This document shows, piece after piece, positions 36,099-44,540 of a stretch of 64,000 nucleotides of DNA. Below the pieces are notes generated by a model. It searched no databases, had not been told where the DNA came from, and was given only the letters and a program-made list of their open reading frames with translations. The stretch is from an uncultured Cellvibrionales bacterium (lineage in GTDB: Bacteria; Pseudomonadota; Gammaproteobacteria; Pseudomonadales; Dasaniaceae), in the NCBI GenBank assembly GCA_913019905.1, contig CAJVZD010000009.1:88696-152695 (forward strand). Reading direction: 5' to 3'. Every line of letters starts with the position of its first letter. Position 1 is the first letter of the stretch. The translations under genes and the position numbers were made by a program.

Positions 36099-37115
36099 AT
36101 GATGTCGAGTTCTAATCGAGGGGTCAAAGAAGTATCGGACTGTCGCTCTAATGCGATCCCTGAAAATATTTTGACATCCTCCGAACCCGTTGTCTTGCGG
36201 GGGCTAGTTTCCGATTGGCCGCTCGTTAAGGCTGGTAAAGACTCTCCACTTAGCGCTATCGATTATGTGAAACAATTTTATAGCGGAGCCCCACTAACAG
36301 CTTATCTTGGTAGCGAAGAGAATAAGGGCAGAGTATTTTACAATGACGATCTTACGGGGTTTAATTTCAATCGAGTGAGGGTCAGTCTCACCGAAATTTT
36401 CGACAAGCTTTTGGATCATCAACATAGCGCCGCGCCACCAACGATTTACGTTGGGTCGACAATGGTCGACAATTGGCTGCCCGGGTTGCGAACAGAGAAT
36501 GACCTCGGATTAGATGCCCTTAATCCCCTGGTGAGTGTTTGGGTCGGTAATCAGAGCATTATACCCGCTCATTATGATTTTCCCGACAACATAGCTTGCT
36601 GTGTACTAGGTCGGCGCCGTTTTACTCTGTTTCCCCCGGACCAACTTGATAATTTGTATGTGGGACCATTGGATTTTACGCCCTCTGGACAGCCCATTAG
36701 TCTGGTCGATTTTAAAGATCCGGACTTTGAACAATTCCCAAAGTTTAAGGACGCACTAGACACGGCAATCATAGTGGATCTGGAGCCCGGGGATGCGCTT
36801 TTTATACCCAGTATGTGGTGGCATCATGTTGAATCCTTAGACTCTCTGAACATATTGATCAATTACTGGTGGCGTTCTACCCCAGAGTATATGGGGCCTC
36901 CTCTCGACGTATTGCAACATGCTCTACTGGGTCTTAAAGGCTTGCCTCCGGAGCAACGTAAGATATGGCAGAACCTATTTGACTACTATGTATTTGATCC
37001 GGGAGTAGAATCCTTTGAACATATACCAGAGAACGCGCGCGGTATTTTGTCAGGTGTGGACGAAATGTCTGCAAGAAAGTTAAGAGCCATGTTGTTGAAT
37101 AAATTGAATCAGTAG
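36099..37115 (+). CDS. Cupin-8/JmjC-like 2-oxoglutarate oxygenase family protein (paralogue 1)
   Basis: The 338-residue protein resembles FIH-type JmjC (cupin_8) proteins. It has an N-terminal PVVLRGLVSDWPLVKAGK segment, the iron motif HxD in IIPAHYDFPDNIACCVLG, the basic RRRFTLFPPDQLDNLYVGP stretch and the distal His in LEPGDALFIPSMWWHHVESL, followed by a C-terminal helical part. These are the ligands of Fe(II)/2-oxoglutarate hydroxylases; the substrate is unknown. It lies between sapC and the second halogenase gene on the same strand. A close paralogue sits at 38790-39800 on the other strand. Confidence 0.85.
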   Translation: MMSSSNRGVKEVSDCRSNAIPENILTSSEPVVLRGLVSDWPLVKAGKDSPLSAIDYVKQFYSGAPLTAYLGSEENKGRVFYNDDLTGFNFNRVRVSLTEIFDKLLDHQHSAAPPTIYVGSTMVDNWLPGLRTENDLGLDALNPLVSVWVGNQSIIPAHYDFPDNIACCVLGRRRFTLFPPDQLDNLYVGPLDFTPSGQPISLVDFKDPDFEQFPKFKDALDTAIIVDLEPGDALFIPSMWWHHVESLDSLNILINYWWRSTPEYMGPPLDVLQHALLGLKGLPPEQRKIWQNLFDYYVFDPGVESFEHIPENARGILSGVDEMSARKLRAMLLNKLNQ

Positions 37116-37167
37116 ACGGATGTTTGTTGGGAAAATTACCTAAAAACTGAGCAAGCGAGGTATTGTT

Positions 37168-38658
37168 TTGGAGCATAATAAAATAAAGAAAGTGGTAATA
37201 GCCGGCGGCGGTACAGCAGGATGGATGGCAGCCTCTGCACTGTCAAGGCTGTTAGGTAAGACGCTGGATATAACCCTGATCGAATCGGATGAAATTCCGA
37301 CAGTTGGTGTCGGAGAGGCTACGATACCGACCTTATTGACTTTTCACGAGCTATTGAAAATCAATGAGAAGGAATTTATGGCTGCTGTTAATGGGACCTT
37401 TAAACTGGGCATTTCTTTTGAGAACTGGCGAGATGTTAACGAGGACTATATTCACTCCTTCGGTTTTACCGGTAAGGATTGCTGGGCTGCAGGGTTCCAA
37501 CATTTTTGGCTTAAAGGCAAAAAGCTAGGGATTAGTGAAGAGTTTGGTGAATACTGTTCAGAGCTGGTTGCATCGAGGGAAAACAAATTTGCTGTTGTGC
37601 CCAATCAGGGACTTAATTATGCGTACCATATCGACGCCGGTTTATACGCTAAGTATCTACGTGGTATTGCCGAAGCGAGTGGTGCTAAACGGGTAGAGGG
37701 GAAAATATCCGAGGTGGGTACCGATCACGACTCAGGGTTTGTCGAGCATGTGATGCTGGCATCCGGCAGGAAAATTGAGGGCGATTTGTTTATCGATTGC
37801 ACTGGGTTTAGAGGTCTATTAATCGAACAAACATTACACACCGGTTACGATGACTGGTCACACTGGCTGCCTTGTGATAGTGCGGTTGCAGTGCAAACAA
37901 AAACAGTTAGTGAGCCAGTACCCTATACGCGTTCGATAGCCCGTGATGCGGGCTGGCAATGGCGTATCCCTCTGCAGAATCGCGTGGGTAATGGCTTGGT
38001 TTTTTGTAGTCGTTATCTATCGGATGACGAGGCAATTAGTACCTTGAAAGATAATATTGAGGGGGAAACGATTACAGAGCCTCGGGTCATTAAATTTAGG
38101 ACCGGAACAAGACGTAAGCACTGGAACAAAAACGTGGTTGCCATGGGGCTTTCCAGCGGCTTCATTGAGCCCTTGGAGTCTACCAGTATTCATTTGATTC
38201 AACGCAGTATCATCCGATTGATGCAAATGTTTCCCTACGATGGAATTCGCGAACCCGATGTTAACGAGTTTAATGCGCAAATGAAGTACGAAGTTGAGCA
38301 CACGCGAGACTTTATTGTTCTGCATTACAATGTAACAAATCGTTCCGATACCCATTTTTGGCGTCATTGTAGCAACATGCAGATTCCGGAATCACTGCAA
38401 CATCGGATCGATCTATTCAAAGAAACGGGCCGAGTATTTAAAGTGCCGACCGAACTTTTTGGTGAAAATTCGTGGGTCCAGGTGATGTTGGGACAGGGAT
38501 TGATGCCGGAGCAATATCATCCGATTGTGAATATGATGAACGACGAAGAGCTCAAGCGCTTTTTACATGACATTAAGGAAAACGTCACACGAACAGTGGG
38601 TCAGTTACCGTCGCATCAGAGATTTATTGATCATTATTGCAAGTCTCCTAATATGTAA
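37168..38658 (+). CDS. Flavin-dependent tryptophan halogenase family protein (paralogue 2)
   Basis: This 496-residue protein is a more canonical halogenase homologue. It has KVVIAGGGTAGWMAAS, TVGVGEATIPTL, and FKLGISFENW with K79, the same number as the catalytic lysine of PrnA and RebH. The signature WQWRIPLQNR (WxWxIP) is intact, and SSGFIEPLESTSIHLIQRS follows. TTG 37168 is the start, with GAGG (37157-37160) at correct spacing. It shares the receptor/SapC/cupin strand and differs from paralogue 1 in length and in the WxWxIP motif. A flavin reductase, needed for activity, is not encoded nearby. Confidence 0.88.
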   Translation: MEHNKIKKVVIAGGGTAGWMAASALSRLLGKTLDITLIESDEIPTVGVGEATIPTLLTFHELLKINEKEFMAAVNGTFKLGISFENWRDVNEDYIHSFGFTGKDCWAAGFQHFWLKGKKLGISEEFGEYCSELVASRENKFAVVPNQGLNYAYHIDAGLYAKYLRGIAEASGAKRVEGKISEVGTDHDSGFVEHVMLASGRKIEGDLFIDCTGFRGLLIEQTLHTGYDDWSHWLPCDSAVAVQTKTVSEPVPYTRSIARDAGWQWRIPLQNRVGNGLVFCSRYLSDDEAISTLKDNIEGETITEPRVIKFRTGTRRKHWNKNVVAMGLSSGFIEPLESTSIHLIQRSIIRLMQMFPYDGIREPDVNEFNAQMKYEVEHTRDFIVLHYNVTNRSDTHFWRHCSNMQIPESLQHRIDLFKETGRVFKVPTELFGENSWVQVMLGQGLMPEQYHPIVNMMNDEELKRFLHDIKENVTRTVGQLPSHQRFIDHYCKSPNM

Positions 38659-38789
38659 CAGCAAGAACTCCTACGGCGATGTTTCGAGGTCAAACGAAAC
38701 TCCTGTTCAGGTTTGTTTTTCGGATACGAATCGTCTTTTTTTAGACGGCTTGAGCGAGCCATAGCTGATGAAAGCTGAAAGCACTGAAG

Positions 38790-39800
38790 TTATTTCAAGC
38801 GGTCTGAGAGAAATGATAAAACGCGTTCTTTTTGTTCAGGACTGAGAGATGTCACGATATCTTCTATGTCCTGCGGCAAATGCGCTGCCGGGTCTCCCTC
38901 AGTCTGAAAAACGTAGTAGTCAAAGAAGTCCCGCCATGATTGGCGCTGGGAAGGACTTAGTTTAGAAATGGTCAGCATGCTGTGCAAAAGGCTGTCGTTC
39001 GGCGAAATGAGATTGTCCGACGTTCCACCCCACCAATAGTTAACCAGTACGTTTAATTTGTCTAACGATTCTACCGCATGCCACCAGAGTCCTGGAATAT
39101 AAATAGCATCCCCCGGTTCCAGAACCGCTTCTTGAGCAACATCCAAAGCTTTAGAATAGTTGGGAAACTGCACTAAATCTGGCTGTCTTACATCGACCAT
39201 ACTAATTGGCACGCCACCGGGTGCATCGAGAATGGGGCCCACGTAGAGGTTACTAATTTGATTGGGGGGAAAAACCGTAAATTTGCGAGTTCCTGCGATC
39301 ACGCAGGCAATATTGTCGAAGATATCATAGTGCGGCGCGACCACACTTTTGTTACTCATCCATAGTGTTGGCGGGACCGACTCATCTAACAGTGGTTGGC
39401 TATTTTCTTCAATAAACCCCGGGAGAGTATCGGCTATGGATATGGCTTGAACGGCGATCGCATAAGGGTCTGCATGATTGAAGATCTTGAGTAAACGATC
39501 AATGGCGATGCTTAGTGTCACCTGTGCGCGTTTGAAATTGATTCCCTGCAGGTCGTTTGAGTAAAAAAAGCGGCCTTTTGCAGACGGATCGGCCACGACG
39601 GCGGAGGTCGGTTTACCATTATCAAACTTTTTAAGATAATTGGCCAAATCTAAAGGAGAGCGGACTCCATTTATCACCGCCGGCCAATGACCGACTAGCG
39701 ATTTTAAGTGTGCTGGTTTATTCAGTGGCGCGATTTCCCGCTGAAAAGTATCTGTATCGACACCGTGCCACATAGGTACTGCGGGCAATAGTTTAGTCAT
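38790..39800 (-). CDS. Cupin-8/JmjC-like 2-oxoglutarate oxygenase family protein (paralogue 2)
   Basis: The 336-residue protein has the same plan as the product at 36099-37115: PAHLKSLVGHWPAV near the N-terminus, FFYSNDLQGINFKRAQVTLS, the HxD iron motif in VVAPHYDIFDNIACVIAG, KFTVFPPNQISNLYVGP and the distal His in LEPGDAIYIPGLWWHAVESLDKLNVLVNYWW. It is transcribed towards the second halogenase gene (convergent, 131-base gap). The two probably arose by duplication. Function is unknown beyond likely Fe(II)/2-oxoglutarate chemistry. Confidence 0.84.
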   Translation of the reverse strand: MTKLLPAVPMWHGVDTDTFQREIAPLNKPAHLKSLVGHWPAVINGVRSPLDLANYLKKFDNGKPTSAVVADPSAKGRFFYSNDLQGINFKRAQVTLSIAIDRLLKIFNHADPYAIAVQAISIADTLPGFIEENSQPLLDESVPPTLWMSNKSVVAPHYDIFDNIACVIAGTRKFTVFPPNQISNLYVGPILDAPGGVPISMVDVRQPDLVQFPNYSKALDVAQEAVLEPGDAIYIPGLWWHAVESLDKLNVLVNYWWGGTSDNLISPNDSLLHSMLTISKLSPSQRQSWRDFFDYYVFQTEGDPAAHLPQDIEDIVTSLSPEQKERVLSFLSDRLK

Positions 39801-40376
39801 GTCTTATGCTCGCTGCCTCAGTCACTCGGTGAAAACCGAAAGCTTGGATAGTAATGATGTCTTCCCATGGTCAAAATAGTTGCAGTCTCTGATATTTTCC
39901 AGCTTACCGCAACAAAAGTCCGCCTAACCGCATTTATATAGGCGCAATAGATCGATTGGCGGATAATCAGCCCGTTCATTATTCATTCCATCTTGGGTAA
40001 GCGTTCGTTCCTGGTTTTTCTGTCAGGAGCATGACGGAGCCTCTCAATATTCGATTTATCTGACGTAATCCCTAATGCGTCCGTTTTGCCCAGGATTCCG
40101 ATTATGGAATTCTGGGTCTTTTTTCTGTTTTAAATGCCCATCTTGTTGCAACAAACACCTCAGAACACAAAGTGCCGTAATCGTATCCTTTCTGTCTAGC
40201 GATTAGTGGGCTTTCTAGTAGGAGTAAGCGGCCCCTGTTACGAGTCCGCTAAAGACGTAGCTGTGTGGCTGATTTTAAAAGATAAGCTTCCACACTTTTT
40301 TGGAATTCTCGACCGGGCCTGAACAAGATTGCATGCCTATTGGCGTGGGCCCAGCTAACTTATTGATAAGAACATT
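39801..40376. other. Intergenic spacer between cupin gene and GPH transporter gene, with an orphan terminator
   Basis: The 576-base spacer has no credible protein gene. It must hold the promoter of the leftward cupin gene. CGCCTA (39921-39926) and TAGGCG (39939-39944) form an inverted repeat, and CGGT-GAAA-ACCG near 39827 is a small GNRA hairpin. A strong rightward terminator at 40089-40123 has no rightward gene in front of it, so an RNA gene on the + strand is possible. Confidence 0.5.
40089..40123 (+). terminator. Orphan rightward Rho-independent terminator
   Basis: CCCAGGATTCC (40089-40099), loop GATTAT and GGAATTCTGGG (40106-40116) form an 11-bp stem with one G-U pair, followed by TCTTTTTT. 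The T-run exists only on the + strand. The genes on both sides run leftward. Confidence 0.75.
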
Positions 40377-41900
40377 TTACGCCGCGTTACCTCGTCTGCG
40401 TTCCAATTCCAGCCTTACCTCATGGGCTTTTTCTTCAGTAATGGGGTATAGCACTATTGCCCAAATGGCCGCTGCTGAGGCTATCACTGGTATTATGACG
40501 TCGAATACCCGCATCCAAAATATGGTACTGGATGCCTGATTACCTCCCAGCGCTACATCGAAGCCAGTGGCATTGAGAAGAAACCCACCCGTTGCAATGG
40601 CCGCAGCCATACCTAATTTGACGACCCACCAATAGATTGAGCCAAACATACCTTCTCTTCGTTCTTGAGTTTCCAGCTCATCCATATCGCAGACATCCGC
40701 AATCATTGATCCCATAAGGGTAAAGAGCCCGCCAAGGCCAAAAGCAATAAAAGGGGCAGGGAGCAGTATTAGCAGGGGGTAGGCGGGTGAGTAGCAAAAC
40801 CACTTTAAACTGTAACCAAAAATAGAAAGGCCCGTGGAAATAAAAAAAGTTTTTCGTTTGCCCATGTGGGTAGATAAACGGGTGACAAGAAAGATGACAC
40901 AAAATGTGGCAATTGCGGACACTGTTCCAGCCCAACCGGCGTATTCAGCGCCTAGCGATTGGTCTCCCGAAAAGACATAATAGATAATCACGTAAAACTG
41001 GAAAGATGATACTAGCATGAAACCGTTAAAGACGAGGAACGTTGCTGCGCACAGGCTCAAAAAAGGCTTGAACTTGAGGGTGACGACAAAGCCTTTGAAG
41101 AAATCTGCAAGGCTGCCACGGGACTCCTTTTTCTCCGCCGTGTTCTTTTGATGGCTATTGTGTGTATCGGCAGACCCGGTGGACGGTAGTTTCTGCTTGC
41201 GTTCTTTGAGAAAGATTGCAGGTAGTATCCCGACACAAATGGTAAAAGCGCCAATGACTATCGCGAGCCATTTTGCTCCCACCATGATGTCATCGAATAA
41301 CAGGTCATACTGCATGATCCACAAGAACCAGGGGGACACCAGATAAGCTAACTGTCCCATAAAATTCTGGACTCCCATTAAGCGAGTGCGTTCGTGGTAG
41401 TCGGGTGTCAGCTCATAGCCAAGCGCAACCCAGGGTGTCGCAAAAACGGTGTACGCCAGATAGAAAATGAGAGAGCCGCCGAGGAAAAACCAAAAGTAGT
41501 AGCTGTCACTTTTTCCTACCGGCAATTGCCAGAGCAGTGCAAATATAATCCCAGCCGCTATCGCACCGCAAAAAATATACGGCTTGCGCCGGCCCCATTT
41601 AGATTTCGTATGATCTGATATATATCCCATGAGGGGGTCGGTAATTGCATCTGTCAGACGCGGAAGTGCACCTAATAATCCTACGAGCGCTGGATTCATT
41701 CCCAAACCGAGGTTGAGAACAATCGCCATGCCGCCAATAGCGGCCGCCAGCAAATTATTGACAAAGGCGCCCAATCCATAGATAAGCTTTTGCGCGAGTG
41801 ATATTCGGTCTTCGTCGGCAGTTTGATAATGTGCCGGCTGATCTTGTTCGGAGCTAAGGTCCGGATTGTTGGATAATTCACCATTGGCGGTAAGACTCAT
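40377..41900 (-). CDS. GPH-family (MelB-like) sugar:cation symporter
   Basis: The 507-residue inner-membrane protein has about 12 membrane segments and the signature of the glycoside-pentoside-hexuronide:cation family: GALPRLTDAITDPLMGYISDHTKSKWGRRKPYI near residue 90 (quoted in two parts: LPRLTDAITDPLMGYISD, KWGRRKPYI). A basic, charged loop in the middle separates the two six-helix halves. It would import a sugar or oligosaccharide with H+ or Na+. Its presence at the end of the TonB/halogenase locus suggests that the receptor substrate is carbohydrate-like, but it is on the opposite strand and the link is inference. Confidence 0.88.
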   Translation of the reverse strand: MSLTANGELSNNPDLSSEQDQPAHYQTADEDRISLAQKLIYGLGAFVNNLLAAAIGGMAIVLNLGLGMNPALVGLLGALPRLTDAITDPLMGYISDHTKSKWGRRKPYIFCGAIAAGIIFALLWQLPVGKSDSYYFWFFLGGSLIFYLAYTVFATPWVALGYELTPDYHERTRLMGVQNFMGQLAYLVSPWFLWIMQYDLLFDDIMVGAKWLAIVIGAFTICVGILPAIFLKERKQKLPSTGSADTHNSHQKNTAEKKESRGSLADFFKGFVVTLKFKPFLSLCAATFLVFNGFMLVSSFQFYVIIYYVFSGDQSLGAEYAGWAGTVSAIATFCVIFLVTRLSTHMGKRKTFFISTGLSIFGYSLKWFCYSPAYPLLILLPAPFIAFGLGGLFTLMGSMIADVCDMDELETQERREGMFGSIYWWVVKLGMAAAIATGGFLLNATGFDVALGGNQASSTIFWMRVFDVIIPVIASAAAIWAIVLYPITEEKAHEVRLELERRRGNAA

Positions 41901-42437
41901 CTCTATTCTCTTTTAATTTTTCTTGGATTGTGAGTTTTTTTGTTTATCGACAGTACTCGTACGATAGGAATTAAAAAACGGAAGATCGTCTATTGCTATA
42001 ATCTTCATTTGTGCTTTTCAGAACAACCGCAATTCGGTGAACGGGACCGTAGCTGCGACCAAGGCAGACCCTCGGTAAATTTAAAGGCGGTGTGTTAAAT
42101 TCATCGATCTTACGAAAATCGTGTTTGTGCCTTTTGGGTGTCGAATAATATTGGACGGCGACAGCATGGATGATGTAGATAAAATTGATTGACTAACGTA
42201 GTATTCAGGACCGGAAGTTCGGCTCATTTGTGGTCTCCGTTGCAGTCCGGATTCGCGATTTTTCTCATATATTTCTAGCGCAGCTCGGCGAGTATGATTT
42301 CGATTCCAGGAAGCCGTTTTTGTGATTTCGTAAACGCCGAGAGTTGCGAGTGATAAATGTTTTATAAAGTGCTGGTAAGTTGTTGTTTCTAATAAAATAA
42401 CTAGTCATGAATAGCAGTAAAAGAGAGTTATATAACT
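41901..42437. other. Intergenic spacer between GPH transporter and KAS III-type genes
   Basis: This 537-base divergent spacer has no credible gene. It should hold promoters for both neighbours, but I see only weak -35/-10 pairs (for example TTGCAG at 42240). No strong hairpin or tandem repeat is evident. Confidence 0.45.
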
Positions 42438-43571
42438 ATGGCAAATGCGAACGATCCGATAGTCATCAGTGGTGCGGGCTTGTGGAATCCTGACTACACC
42501 ATCTCTAATGATGAGCTTGTACTTGCATATAATGGTTATGCAGAGAAATTTAACGCGGAAAATGCCGCTGGCATTGAACAGGGGGAGGTCGAAGCTAAAC
42601 CTTTATCTAGCGCTGAATTTATTAATAAAGCGTCGGGAATCAACAACCGCTACATTTACAGGAAAGAAGGCGTTCTCGATATAAACCGAATGCGGCCGAT
42701 ATTGGAGGTTCGCAGTAATGAAGAAGTGTCGCATCAAGCCGAAATGGCTGTTAATGCCGCTAAAAAGGCGTTGGAGGCTGCGAATAAAAAACCTGAGGAC
42801 GTCGATGTCGTCATTGTTGCCTGTGCGTACACGCAACGATCGTACCCCGCACTTGCCATCGAGGTACAAGCAGAGCTGGGGATAGAAGGCTTTGGTTTTG
42901 ATATGTTGGTCGCCTGTTCTGCCGCAACCTTCGCGTTGCAGCGAGCCTATGAAATGATCTCAGCGGGGACCGCAAAATGTGTACTCGCAATAAATCCGGA
43001 ATTGACCTCACCGCAAAATAATTGGCGGGATCGCGATAGTCACTTCATATTTGGCGATGTTGCTACCGCTACGATCGTAGAAAGAGCGAGTTCCTGTCAG
43101 TCGGAACATAGTTATGAAATTCTTGATACAAAGGCGGTTACCTCGTTTTCCAATAATATTCGATCCAATTTTGGATACACGTCCTATGTCGACGACACCG
43201 ATCCGTATGGAGAAGACAAGTTTTTTATCCAAAACGGCAGGAAAGTATTCAAAGAGGTTTGCCCTATGGCCGCAGAGCATATTTCAAGTCAAATAGACGC
43301 ATTAGGCATAACTGTGAGCGACGTAACTCGGTGGTGGTTACACCAGGCAAATATTAATATGAATGCTTTGATCGTGAAGCGTCTACTGGGTCGGCCAGCG
43401 ACCGCAGATGAAGCTCCGATTGTGTTGGATCAATATGCAAATACTGCTTCAGCGGGTTCGCTAATTGCCTTTAATCTTCACCACAAAGATTTACAAGCAG
43501 GCGATACCGGTGTTATTTGTTCATTTGGTGCAGGTTATTCAATAGGAAGTCTGGTATTACGTAAACGCTAA
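42438..43571 (+). CDS. Beta-ketoacyl-ACP synthase III family (FabH-like) condensing enzyme
   Basis: The 377-residue protein is a thiolase-fold condensing enzyme of the KAS III type. The catalytic triad is visible: Cys160 in DMLVACSAATFALQ, His in WWLHQANINMN and Asn in QYANTASAGS; GVICSFGAGYSIGSLVLRK ends it. It is longer than FabH (about 320) because of an insert before the NNRYIYRKEGVLD segment. It could start fatty-acid chains or act in a specialised lipid pathway. It stands alone between the transporter and the flagellar cluster, so the context does not help. It ends at a clear terminator. Confidence 0.87.
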   Translation: MANANDPIVISGAGLWNPDYTISNDELVLAYNGYAEKFNAENAAGIEQGEVEAKPLSSAEFINKASGINNRYIYRKEGVLDINRMRPILEVRSNEEVSHQAEMAVNAAKKALEAANKKPEDVDVVIVACAYTQRSYPALAIEVQAELGIEGFGFDMLVACSAATFALQRAYEMISAGTAKCVLAINPELTSPQNNWRDRDSHFIFGDVATATIVERASSCQSEHSYEILDTKAVTSFSNNIRSNFGYTSYVDDTDPYGEDKFFIQNGRKVFKEVCPMAAEHISSQIDALGITVSDVTRWWLHQANINMNALIVKRLLGRPATADEAPIVLDQYANTASAGSLIAFNLHHKDLQAGDTGVICSFGAGYSIGSLVLRKR

Positions 43572-43596
43572 CATATCTTCAGTTAGAGCGTTAACG

Positions 43597-43650
43597 AGCG
43601 TTAGGGATTGTTGTTAGTCAACGGCTTCTCCTAACGCTTGCCTCTTTTTC
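43597..43650 (+). terminator. Rho-independent terminator of the KAS III-type gene
   Basis: AGCGTTAGG (43597-43605) and CCTAACGCT (43630-43638) form a perfect 9-bp stem. An inner GTTG-TTAGT-CAAC hairpin sits in the loop and CTCTTTTTC follows. Confidence 0.75.
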
Positions 43651-43750
43651 TCCTAATTTCACATCTATCTCACGTCTGTCCATTTCAAGTCTACCCATCT
43701 CAAAGTAATGCGTCGTTGCTGGGTGATGATAGCTCAGCTGCAAATGCTCG

Positions 43751-43780
43751 TGTCTAGCGACTCTATGTCTAGCGACTCTA
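43751..43780. repeat. Perfect 15-bp tandem duplication
   Basis: TGTCTAGCGACTCTA occurs twice in direct contact (43751-43765 and 43766-43780) in the fliE upstream spacer. Confidence 0.9.
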
Positions 43781-43862
43781 AGTACCTCAGATGGTTTTTA
43801 ATCTCCCTGTGCCTGTCGCGTCCACAAAATGCCGCAACGATATAAACGTGACGACGTACAGT

Positions 43863-43879
43863 TGGCCCACTTCCTGCTT
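43863..43879 (+). promoter_or_regulatory. Sigma-54 promoter upstream of fliE
   Basis: TGGCCCACTTCCTGCTT has GG and GC exactly 12 bases apart and fits TGGCAY-N5-TTGCW except at two positions. The expected start near 43889 would leave a 160-base leader before fliE. Confidence 0.55.
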
Positions 43880-44048
43880 ATTCATTGATAGATCAAGAGG
43901 ATAGGCTAATTATAGTCAAAGACACGTCAATATTTGTAAGCTTGATGTTAGGTGCTTCATAAAATATGTCGGATGTTTGACGTCAGTAGGTGTATTTGTT
44001 GCGAAGAAAAACAACATACACCGCTAAAAGGCAATAAAAGGTGATGCG

Positions 44049-44426
44049 ATGATTACTAATCGAATGGATGTTAACAATTTACTGTCACAAATGCGTGAGA
44101 TGAAAGCACAAGCAGGTGCTGGTAATGAAATCCAGCCGCGTTCTGATATTGAAGCAGCCTTAGGTGTAAAAACAGACAACAGTGTCGGTGCGACTAATAG
44201 CGTTCCCAATTTCAACGAGATGTTCTCTAATGCCGTTAATTCTGTGAACGATACTCAGAAAGCCTCTGCCGCTTTATCTAATGCTTACGAACTAGGAGAT
44301 CCATCGGTGAGTTTGTCTCAAGTGATGGTGGCTTCGCAAAAAGCCAGCGTGTCTTTTCAAGCGATGACACAGGTTCGAAATAAATTGGTAGAAGCTTATC
44401 AGACAGTAATGAATATGCCGATATAG
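44049..44426 (+). CDS. fliE: Flagellar hook-basal body protein FliE
   Basis: FliE joins the MS ring to the proximal rod and is the first rod protein exported. The 125-residue protein has the usual low-complexity N-terminal half and the conserved C-terminal helical part: [51 protein letters not shown] and [18 protein letters not shown]. It opens the fliEFGHIJ operon behind a sigma-54-like promoter. A 114-base gap with direct repeats separates it from fliF. Confidence 0.96.
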   Translation: MITNRMDVNNLLSQMREMKAQAGAGNEIQPRSDIEAALGVKTDNSVGATNSVPNFNEMFSNAVNSVNDTQKASAALSNAYELGDPSVSLSQVMVASQKASVSFQAMTQVRNKLVEAYQTVMNMPI

Positions 44427-44472
44427 ATCATTTTATGGCTCATTAGCTGAAAATTGAAAGACAAAAACTGAG

Positions 44473-44507
44473 CACGTAGTTAAAAGAACGATACACGTAG
44501 TTAAAAG
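44473..44507. repeat. 14-bp direct repeat, 21-bp period, between fliE and fliF
   Basis: CACGTAGTTAAAAG is found at 44473-44486 and 44494-44507, and a partial AACGTAG copy follows at 44512. Confidence 0.85.
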
Positions 44508-44540
44508 CAGAAACGTAGTAGTTAATAAAGAGGTTTTACG

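Larger units (their letters stand above)
43572..44048. other. Intergenic spacer upstream of fliE
   Basis: This 477-base region holds the terminator of the KAS III gene, a 15-bp tandem repeat and the sigma-54 promoter region of fliE. A second -24/-12-like element (GG at 43989, TTGC at 43999-44002) lies closer to fliE but has a poor -24. No gene is seen. Confidence 0.6.

Noticed and set aside
38567..38764. Short rightward frame over the end of halogenase 2
   Set aside because: It lies mainly inside the halogenase gene in another frame and has no ribosome binding site.
40300..40539. Rightward 79-codon frame at the end of the transporter gene
   Set aside because: It mostly overlaps the clearly coding GPH transporter on the opposite strand.
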